From Candidatus Poribacteria bacterium (GTDB taxonomy: Bacteria > Poribacteria > WGA-4E > WGA-3G), in contig JAPPIG010000025.1 in the NCBI GenBank assembly GCA_028820635.1, positions 1 through 64,000 on the forward strand: 64,000 nucleotides of DNA, written 5' to 3'. The notes beneath the pieces were generated by a model. That model saw nothing but the letters and a program-made list of their open reading frames with translations. It ran no database searches and was not told the DNA's origin. Numbering within the stretch: position 1 is the first letter of the stretch; every line of letters begins with the position of its first letter. The position numbers and the translations under genes are program-made. Shown here piece after piece: positions 23,503-32,688 of this stretch.

Positions 23503-24858
23503 ATGGATATAAAAAATAAAGCAACACAAATAAAACTATTTAGTCTAAAAACGGTTCAGATGCGCACCTTCCATACAACATGGTTCGCGTTTTTCTTAGC
23601 CTTTTTCGGATGGTTCGGAATTGCGCCGCTCATGGCAATTGTGCGCGAAGATTTGATGTTAACGAAAGCACAAGTTGGTAACACGATCATCGCCTCTGTT
23701 GCGATTACAGTGCTGGTCAGAGTTCTCATCGGTCCGCTTTGTGACCGTATCGGGTCTCGAAAAGCGTATACGTGGCTGCTCATTCTTGGCTCAATACCGG
23801 TGATGGGTATCGGATTTGCACAGGATTACCAGACGTTCCTACTATTCCGATTAGCCATCGGTGCTATTGGTGCATCATTTGTGATCACGCAGTATCATAC
23901 CTCAATGATGTTCGCTCCAAATTGTGTCGGTACAGCGAACGCAACAACAGCAGGTTGGGGTAATCTGGGCGGTGGTGTTACGCAAATGGTTATGCCGCTT
24001 ATTTTCACGGCAGTCCTGAGTTTTGGGGTGAATGAATTCCTTGGTTGGCGGTTGGCAATGATTATTCCGGGAATTGCCCTATTTATCATGGGATTCGTCT
24101 ACTACTTCATCACCCAAGATGCACCAGATGGCGACTATAAGGAACTCCGTAAACGTGGTGAACTTGAACCTGCTAAAGGCAAAGGCATGGAATCCCTCAT
24201 GCTTGCCATTAAGGATTATCGCGTTTGGGCACTGTTTTTCATTTACGCTGCATGTTTCGGTGTAGAACTTACTATTAACAATGTTGCAGCACTCTACTAT
24301 CACGACCGCTTCCAATTAGACGTAAAAACAGCAGGTCTCATTGCAGGTTTGTTCGGACTTATGAACATCTTTGCACGCACCGTTGGCGGTGTTTTCTCCG
24401 ATTTCTTTGCCAAAAACATGGGGCTACGAGGGCGTGTTCTGTTCCTTTTTATTGTCCTGTTAGGCGAAGGTATTATGCTTATGCTGTTCTCACAGATGGC
24501 AGTGCTTATCATTGCCGTTGGAACAATGATTGTCTTCAGCTTCTTTGTGCAAATGTCTGAAGGCGCAACGTTTGGCATTGTGCCATTTATCAATCGGAAA
24601 GCATTAGGAGCAGTTGCCGGTATTGTCGGTGCTGGTGGAAATGCGGGAGCAGTTGCCGCCGGTTTCCTTTTCCGGGCAGAAAGTGTCACAACACAGCAGG
24701 CTTTACTCTTCCTCGGTGGAATGGTTGTTGTCGCGTCATTTGCTACTGCCTTAGTGCGATTCTCACCTGCAGTGCAAGACGCGGAAAAAAAAGCATTTGA
24801 TGCTGCACTGGCTGAAAAACAACGTCTCAAAGCAGAAGCAGGAAATGTACCAGCCTAA
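23503..24858 (+). CDS. NarK/NasA-type nitrate/nitrite transporter
   Basis: 451 residues, about 12 transmembrane helices, MFS fold. The N-terminal helix has 'RTFHTTWFAFFLAFFGWFGI', the MFS motif A is 'VLIGPLCDRIGSRKAYTW', and the nitrate-porter signature is 'GWGNLGGGVTQ', all visible. 'GAGGNAGAVAAGF' is the second nitrate signature in the C-terminal half. The protein imports nitrate (or exchanges it for nitrite). It lies between nirA and the nitrate reductase gene; an intergenic repeat separates it from nirA, and it should be part of the same nitrogen-controlled unit. Confidence 0.9.
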   Translation: MDIKNKATQIKLFSLKTVQMRTFHTTWFAFFLAFFGWFGIAPLMAIVREDLMLTKAQVGNTIIASVAITVLVRVLIGPLCDRIGSRKAYTWLLILGSIPVMGIGFAQDYQTFLLFRLAIGAIGASFVITQYHTSMMFAPNCVGTANATTAGWGNLGGGVTQMVMPLIFTAVLSFGVNEFLGWRLAMIIPGIALFIMGFVYYFITQDAPDGDYKELRKRGELEPAKGKGMESLMLAIKDYRVWALFFIYAACFGVELTINNVAALYYHDRFQLDVKTAGLIAGLFGLMNIFARTVGGVFSDFFAKNMGLRGRVLFLFIVLLGEGIMLMLFSQMAVLIIAVGTMIVFSFFVQMSEGATFGIVPFINRKALGAVAGIVGAGGNAGAVAAGFLFRAESVTTQQALLFLGGMVVVASFATALVRFSPAVQDAEKKAFDAALAEKQRLKAEAGNVPA

Positions 24859-24908
24859 TAATAATGTATTAGCGGAGTGTTTATTCTAAATTGTGGGCAT
24901 CAGTGATA

Positions 24909-24976
24909 GTCGGGAATCGGAGTTCCCTCATACAAAGAGTCGATCTTATTTGTAGGAGCGATCTCCGAATCGCGAC
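24909..24976. repeat. Two-unit intergenic repeat (units A and B)
   Basis: Unit A (24909-24929, GTCGGGAATCGGAGTTCCCT plus C) and unit B (24948-24976, ATTTGTAGGAGCGATCTCCG plus AATCGCGAC) are each internally palindromic. Both recur, inverted, at 33455-33475 and 33490-33518, with single differences and a different spacer. Noncoding, between the transporter and nitrate reductase genes. Confidence 0.6.
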
Positions 24977-25076
24977 TGTCAACCCAAAGAATTTTGGTAG
25001 ACACGCATGAGTCTCAATTAAACGATTGAGGTTACATAGCAAAAAAGTTTAAGATTGTGAATTTACCTTCTTAACT

Positions 25077-27218
25077 ATGGAGAAATCAGTGAAAAGTTCA
25101 ACAGGAAAAGCCGTTTGCCCTTATTGTGGGGTCGGTTGCGTTATTCGTGCGACAGTTCAAGATAACAAAATCACGAAGATTTCAGCAGACGATGATGTAG
25201 CACCAAATTTCGGTATGCTTTGCCCAAAAGGGGCGCATCTCAAACAGGTATTTCAAAACCACGATGGCAGGCTTGCATACCCGATGATTCGGGAACGCAA
25301 AGGAGAAACGCCGCGCCAGGTTTCGTGGGAACAAGCTATTGCTTTTACAGCGAATCGCCTTCAAGAGATTAGGTTAGAGCACGGCAAAGATGCACTTGCA
25401 CTCTACGGTTCTGGACAATTGGACACCGAAACCTCATACATTTTCAATAAGTTATTCAAGGGATTTCTACGAACAAACAACATAGACACAAATAGCAGGC
25501 TCTGTATGTCTTCTGCAGTTGTTGGCTATATGCAAGCGTTCGGTTCAGATGGACCGCCCACCTGCTATGATGATATTCAGTATGCGGATGTCTTTCTGAT
25601 AATCGGTGCGAACATGGCAGCCAATCATCCAGTCCTTTTCCAAATGATTCGGAAACGACGGGCATCTGAACCCAATGCACGGATTATCGCAGTAGACCCT
25701 CGCCGCACCCAAACAGCAGAATTTTCTGATGTGCATGTCCCACTTGCACCCGGAAGCGATGTCGCTTTCCTGCAACTTATTGCAAAACGTTTGCTGGCAA
25801 TTGGGCGCGTTGATAGACGTTTTGTTCAAAGGAATACCGAAAACTTTAGTGCGTATAAAAATCACCTTGAAAGTCTTGACGAGGATACACTTTTGTCTAT
25901 CTGCGATATACATCCGGGCCGTATTAACGAGATCGTTGAATTTTTATCAAAACCGAGCAATCGCCTGCTTACTTTTTACTGTCAGGGGACTAATCAAAGC
26001 ACAAGTGGTGTTGATAAAAACGTTGCGCTCATCAACTTACATCTTCAGTTAGGTGAAGTTGGCATAAGAGGGGCAGGGCCCTTTTCATTAACAGGGCAAC
26101 CGAATGCTATGGGCGGTAGAGAGGTCGGATACTTGTCGCATCAATTGCCTGGATATCGTGTTGTCACGAATGACATGCACCGCGCCTATCTTGAAGGGGC
26201 ATGGAGAATTCCACCTGGAAGCATTGATCCTGAACCTGGATTGACAGCTGTACCTATGTTTGAAGCAGCAGAGGCAGGTGATGTCCGTGCACTCTGGATC
26301 GTCTGCACAAATCCGGCTGTGAGCATGCCTGATACAAAGGTTTCTCAAGCCGGACTAAAACGTGCAGACTTCGTGATTGTGCAGGATTGTTATTATCCGA
26401 CAGAAACTGCGGAATATGCTGATGTGCTGCTTCCCGCTGCGCAATGGGGTGAAAAACGTGGCACAATGACGAACAGCGAGCGTCTGGTTGTCCGAAGCGA
26501 TAAATTTCTGGATCCGCCAGGCGAAGCAAAACCCGATTGGTGGATATTCTCACAAATTGCGAAGGTGATGGGATTCAAGCGGGACTTTGATTTCCACAAC
26601 CATGAGGAGATTTGGGACGAATATCGCTTGTTGACCGCAGGAACGCCGTGCGACCAGATGGGGATGACGAATGAACGTCTTGAAAAAACGTCACTAAGAT
26701 GGCCCTGCCCAAATCCACGACATCCCGGAACGCTCAGACGTTATACACGCAGGAAGTTTTTCACCGAGTCTGGAAAGGCACAATTTAAAACGCCTGTCTA
26801 TCAACCGCCTGATGAGAACACTGATTCGGAATTTCCATTCGGTTTGACGACTGGACGCGTTGCGAGTCAATGGCATACACGCACTCGGACTGGCAAAGTA
26901 CCGCAATTGACACGAAAAGACCCAGAGCCTTTTGTTGAGATTCATCCTGATGACGCATCTGAAAACGAAGTTGAAGATGGAGAATGGATATATCTTGTTG
27001 GACGACGAGGCAGGTGTTATGCGCGTGCACGCGTTACAGACACTATTCGGCGTGGATTGTTGTTTACACCGTTCCACTGGGGTGATCTTTTCCACGCGGA
27101 GACGAATGTCAACTATGTAACGAATTCAGCGTTTGATCCGGTGTCTAAACAGCCAGAGTTGAAGTTCTGTGCTGTACGGATTGAGGTTGATGATGTGAGC
27201 AAAAAACGCAATTGGTAG
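25077..27218 (+). CDS. Assimilatory nitrate reductase catalytic subunit (molybdopterin oxidoreductase)
   Basis: 713 residues. The N-terminal [4Fe-4S] site is Cys14, Cys17, Cys21 and Cys49 ('CPYCGVGC' then 'MLCPKGAH'). The molybdopterin domains carry 'LYGSGQLDTETSYIFNKLFK', 'TNNIDTNSRLCMSSAV' and 'GANMAANHPVLFQMI'. A C-terminal MoCo-dinucleotide-binding beta-barrel follows ('GRVASQWHTRTRTGKVPQL', 'FTPFHWGDLFH'). There is no twin-arginine signal, so the enzyme is cytoplasmic. The compact NasA-like size and the neighbouring NarK and NirA genes identify nitrate, not formate, as the likely substrate. Electron donor is probably ferredoxin, since no NAD(P)H subunit is seen here. Confidence 0.88.
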   Translation: MEKSVKSSTGKAVCPYCGVGCVIRATVQDNKITKISADDDVAPNFGMLCPKGAHLKQVFQNHDGRLAYPMIRERKGETPRQVSWEQAIAFTANRLQEIRLEHGKDALALYGSGQLDTETSYIFNKLFKGFLRTNNIDTNSRLCMSSAVVGYMQAFGSDGPPTCYDDIQYADVFLIIGANMAANHPVLFQMIRKRRASEPNARIIAVDPRRTQTAEFSDVHVPLAPGSDVAFLQLIAKRLLAIGRVDRRFVQRNTENFSAYKNHLESLDEDTLLSICDIHPGRINEIVEFLSKPSNRLLTFYCQGTNQSTSGVDKNVALINLHLQLGEVGIRGAGPFSLTGQPNAMGGREVGYLSHQLPGYRVVTNDMHRAYLEGAWRIPPGSIDPEPGLTAVPMFEAAEAGDVRALWIVCTNPAVSMPDTKVSQAGLKRADFVIVQDCYYPTETAEYADVLLPAAQWGEKRGTMTNSERLVVRSDKFLDPPGEAKPDWWIFSQIAKVMGFKRDFDFHNHEEIWDEYRLLTAGTPCDQMGMTNERLEKTSLRWPCPNPRHPGTLRRYTRRKFFTESGKAQFKTPVYQPPDENTDSEFPFGLTTGRVASQWHTRTRTGKVPQLTRKDPEPFVEIHPDDASENEVEDGEWIYLVGRRGRCYARARVTDTIRRGLLFTPFHWGDLFHAETNVNYVTNSAFDPVSKQPELKFCAVRIEVDDVSKKRNW

Positions 27219-27311
27219 ATTTGGCTTGGCTATAGATGTTGGGTAATGCACTTTTTAGTCCGTCCCCAATATTATAAACTCATATTGCGGTAAGTCAAGT
27301 TCTTTCGTTAA

Positions 27312-27989
27312 TTACCAATTTTTGTATAACACGTTATATACTATTCCTTGCGTGTCAGCAAAGAACATAAGTGATTCTACCCGACGCTTTGTCACATGTC
27401 CTGTAACAATCTTTTCTCTTGACTGGGATTTAAGACCGGATGCAAACGCGTTGGAGTTCGCGTTCTCACGTCCCTTATTAATCGCGTCTATAATCCTATT
27501 CCCGCTTGTGCTCCGCGTTTCTGATCTCCATTCATACTTTTTCAAGTAAGGATTATACCACATTTCGCCCTGTGTTTCAGATCCTTCTGAATTTAACGAC
27601 GACTTTATCTGTGGAACAAATGGCTCTGATGGTTTGTTATTCTGTGGGACAGGCACATAGGAATATTGCGGTACAGAGATATTCTTTTCATTCGACCATA
27701 TATATATCTTACCGCCAGCCTCATCGCTCGCCACGCTTTGTGGCGGCCCGATTCTCTGGATTACTTCAGATATGTGACGACCAAGATTGGCTTCTTTAAT
27801 TTCTTCTACGATCAGCTGCTTTTCCTCTTCCGCAGACTTTGTCTGCTCAGCTGTCTCCAATAAAGTATAGCCAACGGCCCCTACTATTACTACCCCTGAT
27901 AAAACGCCAATACCATTAGACATTGATCGTGAAGAACACCCAGTTAATACGGTAATTAACGTTACTATCACAGTAAAACTTCTAAACAT
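27312..27989 (-). CDS. Lipoprotein of unknown function, BamE/SmpA-like segment
   Basis: 225 residues. The signal peptide ends at a lipobox (VLTGC, Cys18). A second hydrophobic helix (about 26-46, 'GIGVLSGVVIVGAVGYTLLE') suggests a tethered protein, then an acidic helix. The middle contains 'VIQRIGPPQSVASDEAGGKI' with 'YIWSN', a pattern like the BamE/SmpA small lipoprotein fold (G-x-P ... W). The C-terminus 'DTQGIVYNVLYKNW' resembles the fold's closing strand. The Pro/Ser-rich linker (95-125) is variable. Function is unknown; an envelope role is inferred. It is convergent with the nitrate reductase gene. Confidence 0.65.
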   Translation of the reverse strand: MFRSFTVIVTLITVLTGCSSRSMSNGIGVLSGVVIVGAVGYTLLETAEQTKSAEEEKQLIVEEIKEANLGRHISEVIQRIGPPQSVASDEAGGKIYIWSNEKNISVPQYSYVPVPQNNKPSEPFVPQIKSSLNSEGSETQGEMWYNPYLKKYEWRSETRSTSGNRIIDAINKGRENANSNAFASGLKSQSREKIVTGHVTKRRVESLMFFADTQGIVYNVLYKNW

Positions 27990-28153
27990 TGTGCATCTCC
28001 TTCCTAATTAGTCGCTATTTTATAACACTTGATAGAAAATTTCAAGAGAAAGTGTAGTCTAAATATGGATTTATCAACTTTTTCATAAATTTTTCCGATT
28101 TTTTGGGGGATAATTTACAAGTCCAATCTTCTAATTGCGAATTTATTTTACAG

Positions 28154-29038
28154 TTATCTTTTTTTTACTTGATTAATAAAAACTTTCATATCAAGATTAA
28201 GACGATCAACGATGTCATCTAAAATTCTTTTCATTCTTGTAATAGCAAGACCCGAAAATATGTAATATATCCCTGTATCTGTTTCAACCTTTCTTTGTGC
28301 CTTATCAGGAACCTCATCATCCGCTACCAAAGGTATTTTTGCTTCTTTTTTATTGAGTTCTTTTATCCTTTCAATGCCTATTTCCTCAATCACTTTAATA
28401 AACGTGTCTATTCCTGTGTTCTCTGAAATCAAACGGTCATCCATCTCAACTGTTAAACTATTTCTATATATTGTTTCCCTGGGAGATTCTAAAAATTCTA
28501 TACCGAATAGCTCAACTAATTTTTTATATAGACTTTTTCCCGGAAAACCTCTGTTCTGTTCAATGAGAGCAATATGACCACGAGTACAACCAACTCTTGA
28601 TGCCAAATCCTCTTGGGTCATACCCGCTGATTCCCGAGCATTAGCAAGTTGTCTACCAAATGACATTTCTGGTGGATCTTCTGTTTCTGTTAGATCTTCC
28701 GTTTCTGGTGGATCTTCCTCAGCAAATAAATCGGTATGTTGCACAGCATAATTCTTGATAAATTTTAATATTCGGGGTGTAGCAATAAACCATTCTCCTT
28801 CAGCACGGAATGCTCCAAATTGAGATTGAATTCGTTTTTCTTCTCTGGATGCTTCATCCGCTGAGTCAAAAGGAATGACTCCTATTTCCCATATTTTGGC
28901 TTCGTTTCCTGTCTGTAGAGTAGTTTGTCGTTTTGAAAGATCTGTGATAGTGCGACCAATTTTTATAAAATCTGGCTGGTTGTCGCCAAAATTGCTCTTC
29001 GCAAAAAAATATACTAAAGCTTGATTTTCATTTGGCAT
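28154..29038 (-). CDS. GIY-YIG (T5orf172/Mug113-type) nuclease domain fused to XRE-type HTH
   Basis: 294 residues. Residues 1-90 fit the T5orf172/Mug113 GIY-YIG variant: 'LVYFFAKSNF', 'FIKIGRTITDLSKRQTTLQTG', then 'EEKRIQSQFGAFRAEGEWF', where the usual E...H.F...R..GEWF pattern is kept. An acidic Pro/Glu linker (105-125) leads to an XRE helix-turn-helix (about 126-185, 'LANARESAGMTQEDLASRVG', 'IALIEQNRGFPG'). The C-terminal 100 residues are not recognised. The ATG is preceded by AGGAGAAATC. Such fusions occur in phage and mobile loci and could be transcriptional regulators or DNA-targeting effectors. Confidence 0.78.
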   Translation of the reverse strand: MPNENQALVYFFAKSNFGDNQPDFIKIGRTITDLSKRQTTLQTGNEAKIWEIGVIPFDSADEASREEKRIQSQFGAFRAEGEWFIATPRILKFIKNYAVQHTDLFAEEDPPETEDLTETEDPPEMSFGRQLANARESAGMTQEDLASRVGCTRGHIALIEQNRGFPGKSLYKKLVELFGIEFLESPRETIYRNSLTVEMDDRLISENTGIDTFIKVIEEIGIERIKELNKKEAKIPLVADDEVPDKAQRKVETDTGIYYIFSGLAITRMKRILDDIVDRLNLDMKVFINQVKKR

Positions 29039-29055
29039 GATTTCTCCTATAATGG

Positions 29056-30003
29056 CTAAAATCCAAGCTGCTTATCCACAATATTTTTCAATTCTTCACC
29101 CTTCAGATACCGCTCAAGGTTATCCAAGAAAAACTCGGTGATACGCCCCATGCGGTGTTGTGACCCACCCGCAGCATGTGGTGTAATAATAACGTTATCC
29201 ATATCCCACAACGGACTCTCTTTGTCCAATGGTTCAACTTCTGTCACATCTAAGCCTGCCCCCGCGATTTTACCTGCTTGTAAAATCTCAATCAAATCGT
29301 CTTCCTTAACAATCGGGCCGCGGGCAACGTTGATAAGATATGCTGTCGGTTGCATTTCAGACAGGTTTTCAGCATTAATAAGACCACGTGTCTCCTCGGT
29401 TAATGGACATGCAATCATCACAACATCCACCCGACTCATCATGTCTGCGAGTTTGTCCATCGGCATCAGTTCGTCCACGTTATCAGGTTTTTCGGTGCGG
29501 TAAGCATCCACAGCGATAACGTGCATGTCAAAACCTTTTGCGCGTTTCACCATCTGCATGCCGATACCACCTAACCCAACAATGCCGATTTTGAAACCAT
29601 CAATCTCAATCATTGGCGATTTGCTGCCACCCCACTGATGGTTATCTTGGTTGCGTGTGAAATGATGAATACCACGTGTTATTCCGAGCAAGAGCGCAAA
29701 CGCTTGGTCTGCAACGTGGGTTCCGTAAAGTCCTGCAGCATTCGTCAAAATAACATTGCTCTCGCGCATCGCAGGATACACGTGTTTGTCCATGCCTGCG
29801 CTGGATGCCTGAATCCATTTGATATTTGGCAGGAGCGGGAAAATATCCTCACTACAGAAACCGAAGAAAATATCTGTATCTTTACCCTCTTCAGCGATTT
29901 CTTCGCGCGAACCCGGTGCAACATAGGTATGTTCATTACCAATAATATCTTCTAACCGTTTTAACTGTTCACCTTCAACTCGATGTTGTAATAAAATCTT
30001 CAT
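29056..30003 (-). CDS. D-2-hydroxyacid dehydrogenase (NAD-dependent)
   Basis: 315 residues, two Rossmann-like halves. The NAD-binding motif is 'IGIVGLGGIGMQMVKRAKGF', and the catalytic residues are Arg in 'YLINVARGPIVKE', Glu in 'AGLDVTEVEPL' and His in 'VIITPHAAGGSQHRMGR'. The family includes glyoxylate, hydroxypyruvate, lactate and phosphoglycerate dehydrogenases. There is no ACT or ASB domain, so it is not the full-length SerA. It is the second of a minus-strand series (Gnd, HAD, this) that may be a carbohydrate acid pathway. Substrate is not predictable from the sequence alone. Confidence 0.88.
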   Translation of the reverse strand: MKILLQHRVEGEQLKRLEDIIGNEHTYVAPGSREEIAEEGKDTDIFFGFCSEDIFPLLPNIKWIQASSAGMDKHVYPAMRESNVILTNAAGLYGTHVADQAFALLLGITRGIHHFTRNQDNHQWGGSKSPMIEIDGFKIGIVGLGGIGMQMVKRAKGFDMHVIAVDAYRTEKPDNVDELMPMDKLADMMSRVDVVMIACPLTEETRGLINAENLSEMQPTAYLINVARGPIVKEDDLIEILQAGKIAGAGLDVTEVEPLDKESPLWDMDNVIITPHAAGGSQHRMGRITEFFLDNLERYLKGEELKNIVDKQLGF

Positions 30004-30039
30004 ATAAAATCCTTTCGTTAGCCAGTTTTCTTATGTCGT

Positions 30040-30933
30040 TTACCACGGAGGCGTTTCTGGTAGCAATTCCTGAAATTTGCTAAGCAACTCGTCTTCATAT
30101 TTGCCTGCATATTGCCCATTGAAGAACCGATCTATGCCTTCGTCAAGGAAGTGTGCCCAAGATGTGTCTTCTGCACCAGGATTGACAGGGAAAAACAACG
30201 CGTCTACGCTACGACCTGCCTTTAAATCTCCGGGTGAGTCGCCAATCATTAAGACGTGGTTCTCAGGATATTTGTCCTTTGTAGTGATGGTAAGATGTTC
30301 TGTTTTTGTTCCCATCTCCTGTCCGGCAATTAAGGCAACGTATTGGTCAATATTGTGTTCGTCCCATTCTCGTTTGAGTGCCTCGTCTGGCGTAGCAGAA
30401 ACGACAATCACATCTGCTTTTCCTTGAAGTCGTTGCAGTGCTTCGCGCACACCGGGAAACGGAGGTAGGTTGTAGACAATATCAGCAACGCTTTCGTTCA
30501 CACCAAGACTCCACTGCATCACATGACTCAATTCATCGTGTCTTTCACCGCTTGCGGCATCAATTGCTTCCTGAAGTGCGGGATTTCCAAGTTTTGTTTC
30601 GGTTTCAGTCCATTCTCTCAAGTGTGGTAGTTGCGGTATTTCTAAACCCATTTTCTGCACGAGGGACATCTCACGTAGGTAATCAAACACGAGTAAGACT
30701 GCTTTAAACCGATTTGTGCCACGCATCGTGGAATAGAGATTGACAAAATCCCATGCCTGATGCACTTGTCGTGAGATAGATGCCAATCCAAAATGTTTGA
30801 CGACGTTCACACTGAAGCAGTCGTTGTGTTTGACCTCCATGCTATTGAAAACGCAACCGTCTGAGTCAATCCCGACAAAAAAATCGTGTTGCGGTTTAAA
30901 ATCGTATAATGCTTGTTGTGGTTCTTGAGTCAT
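30040..30933 (-). CDS. HAD family hydrolase
   Basis: 297 residues. Motif I is 'DFFVGIDSDGCVFNSME', with the nucleophile and acid Asp in DSDG. Motif II Ser/Thr is in 'VIVVSATPDEAL' and motif III Lys follows at 'LTITTKDKYP'. Motif IV acidic pair is in 'HVLMIGDSPGDLKAGRS'. A large helical cap sits between motifs I and II (about 30-160), characteristic of C1-cap phosphatases. The protein is probably a phosphatase of a sugar phosphate or phosphonate-type substrate. It lies between Gnd and the 2-hydroxyacid dehydrogenase genes on the same strand. Confidence 0.85.
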   Translation of the reverse strand: MTQEPQQALYDFKPQHDFFVGIDSDGCVFNSMEVKHNDCFSVNVVKHFGLASISRQVHQAWDFVNLYSTMRGTNRFKAVLLVFDYLREMSLVQKMGLEIPQLPHLREWTETETKLGNPALQEAIDAASGERHDELSHVMQWSLGVNESVADIVYNLPPFPGVREALQRLQGKADVIVVSATPDEALKREWDEHNIDQYVALIAGQEMGTKTEHLTITTKDKYPENHVLMIGDSPGDLKAGRSVDALFFPVNPGAEDTSWAHFLDEGIDRFFNGQYAGKYEDELLSKFQELLPETPPW

Positions 30934-30964
30934 AAATTCTCCCTAAAAGACTGTCTTGGGCTAC

Positions 30965-30981
30965 GGCACACGGCGTGTGCC
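30965..30981. repeat. Short GGCACAC/GTGTGCC palindrome
   Basis: GGCACACGGCGTGTGCC is a perfect 7-bp stem with a 3-nt loop, just after the Gnd stop codon. It lacks a T tract, so it is probably a small intergenic palindrome rather than a terminator. Confidence 0.45.
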
Positions 30982-30988
30982 TGCTACT

Positions 30989-32452
30989 TTAATCAACAAT
31001 AACTTCTGGGCGGTTTTTTAACATCCATTCGGTGTGAAATACCGTCGGTTCTCCATTTTCTCCGACAACCGTGTTGCCATCCGCATCCAATTTATGATAA
31101 GTATGTGCACCGAAATAATCGCGCATCGCTTGGATAAGATTAGCAGAAAGTCTACTACTGCGGTAACTATCAAAATAGGCTAACGCTGAACTGAACGCAG
31201 GAATCGGAACGCCGAGCTGCGTTGCTGTGCTAATCACATTCCGCCAATGGGGTTGTGCTGCCTCTATGACACCGCGAAAATAGGAGTCAAGCAACAGATT
31301 TGGCAGATCAGGATTTCGTTCAAACGCCTCTGCAATGCGATGCAGGAATTTTGCCCGAATGATACAGCCTCCACGCCAACCTAAAGCGATTTTGCCGAGG
31401 TCCAGATTCCATTTATTTTCTACACTTGCTTCGCGCATCAGTGCGAAGCCTTGTGCATAAGAGCAGATTTTGGCTGCATAAAGCGCATCGTGGATAGCTT
31501 GCAAAGCTGCTTCTCGGTCTCCGTCGTAAGTGCCAACCGGTCCTTTAATTACTTCAGATGCATCAACACGTTCACTTTTGATAGCAGAGATACAGCGTGC
31601 AAAAACCGCCTCAGCAATTGTGGGCGCAGATATACCGAGATCCAATGCGGAAATGCTTGTCCATTTGCCAGTACCTTTTTGACCCGCTTGGTCCAGTACA
31701 ACATCAACAAAAGGTGTCCCATTCGCATCTCGTTGTGTGAAGATATCCGCTGTGATTTCAATGAGATAGGAATTTAGTTCTCCCTGATTCCATTCACTGA
31801 AAACCTCGTGCATCTCATCGGCGTTCATTCCCAAGACGCTTTTCATTAGGGAGTAAGCCTCGCATATCAGTTGCATATCGCCATATTCAATGCCATTATG
31901 CACCATTTTGACGTAATGCCCTGCACCGTTGGGACCGATATATGAACAGCAAGGCGTGCCTTCTACCTGTGCTGCAATCTTTGTAAAGATCGGTTCCACG
32001 AGCGTGTATGCCTCATCTGAACCTCCAGGCATCATTGCAGGTCCTTTTAATGCACCCTCTTCACCGCCAGAGATTCCTGTTCCAATAAATAGAATATCTT
32101 GTTCAGCCAAAGTTTCGTGTCGGCGTATGGTGTCGTTGAAGTTGGAGTTACCACCATCAATAATCAGGTCACCTTTTGAGAGATGTGGAACGAGTAACTC
32201 AATAAACGCGTCTACCGGTTCTCCTGCTTTTACCATCAGTATTATTTTTCGGGGTGTATCTAATTTATCAATGAATTCGGGAATAGAATGAGCGCCAGTG
32301 ATATTTTTTCCGTTTGCTGCACCCGCAATGAAATCATCAACTCGCGAGACGGTTCGGTTAAAAACTGCTACCTCAAAGCCTTTGCTTTCCATATTCAGTG
32401 CGAGGTTTTCACCCATCACGGCTAATCCGATGAGTCCAATATCTGCTGCCAA
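30989..32452 (-). CDS. gnd: 6-phosphogluconate dehydrogenase, decarboxylating
   Basis: 487 residues from a TTG at 32450-32452. AGGAGG lies 7 nt upstream of it, and the next possible ATG upstream overlaps the -10 box. NAD(P) motif 'IGLIGLAVMGENLALNMESK', substrate motif 'GDLIIDGGNSNFNDT', catalytic Lys and Asn in 'GAGHYVKMVHNGIEYGDMQL', and the family signature 'LDQAGQKGTGKWT' are all present. It catalyses the oxidative decarboxylation of 6-phosphogluconate to ribulose-5-phosphate. A 6-phosphogluconolactonase-like gene is at 61936. A zwf gene is not in this window. Confidence 0.93.
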   Translation of the reverse strand: MAADIGLIGLAVMGENLALNMESKGFEVAVFNRTVSRVDDFIAGAANGKNITGAHSIPEFIDKLDTPRKIILMVKAGEPVDAFIELLVPHLSKGDLIIDGGNSNFNDTIRRHETLAEQDILFIGTGISGGEEGALKGPAMMPGGSDEAYTLVEPIFTKIAAQVEGTPCCSYIGPNGAGHYVKMVHNGIEYGDMQLICEAYSLMKSVLGMNADEMHEVFSEWNQGELNSYLIEITADIFTQRDANGTPFVDVVLDQAGQKGTGKWTSISALDLGISAPTIAEAVFARCISAIKSERVDASEVIKGPVGTYDGDREAALQAIHDALYAAKICSYAQGFALMREASVENKWNLDLGKIALGWRGGCIIRAKFLHRIAEAFERNPDLPNLLLDSYFRGVIEAAQPHWRNVISTATQLGVPIPAFSSALAYFDSYRSSRLSANLIQAMRDYFGAHTYHKLDADGNTVVGENGEPTVFHTEWMLKNRPEVIVD

Positions 32453-32486
32453 TTTGTTTCCTCCTAAGATAATATGTGTTTTGCAT

Positions 32487-32516
32487 ATCATACACTGTTA
32501 GAGGTGATCATGTCAA
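32487..32516 (-). promoter_or_regulatory. Sigma-70 promoter of gnd
   Basis: On the minus strand TTGACA (32511-32516) and TATGAT (32487-32492) are separated by 18 bp. The -10 box contains the ATG of the longest open frame, which shows that the longer start cannot be used and supports the TTG start at 32452. Confidence 0.7.
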
Positions 32517-32635
32517 TAGCAAATAATAGGAAAGCAGAGCCATGAAATAGTCATTTTTTTTCATCAAAAAGTAAATAACATTTTCACGGATTCAGTTTTT
32601 GTGTTTTCCTGTAATTCCGTTTATCTTTTCACTTC

Positions 32636-32662
32636 AAAAAGTTACCATTTGGTAACTTTTTT
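32636..32662. terminator. Symmetric A/T-flanked hairpin
   Basis: The palindrome AAAAAGTTACC-ATT-GGTAACTTTTTT can act as an intrinsic terminator in both directions. No gene ends near it on either strand (gnd starts, not ends, about 180 bp away), so its role is unclear. Confidence 0.5.
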
Positions 32663-32688
32663 GATACCGTGGTAACATTTGTAAATTC

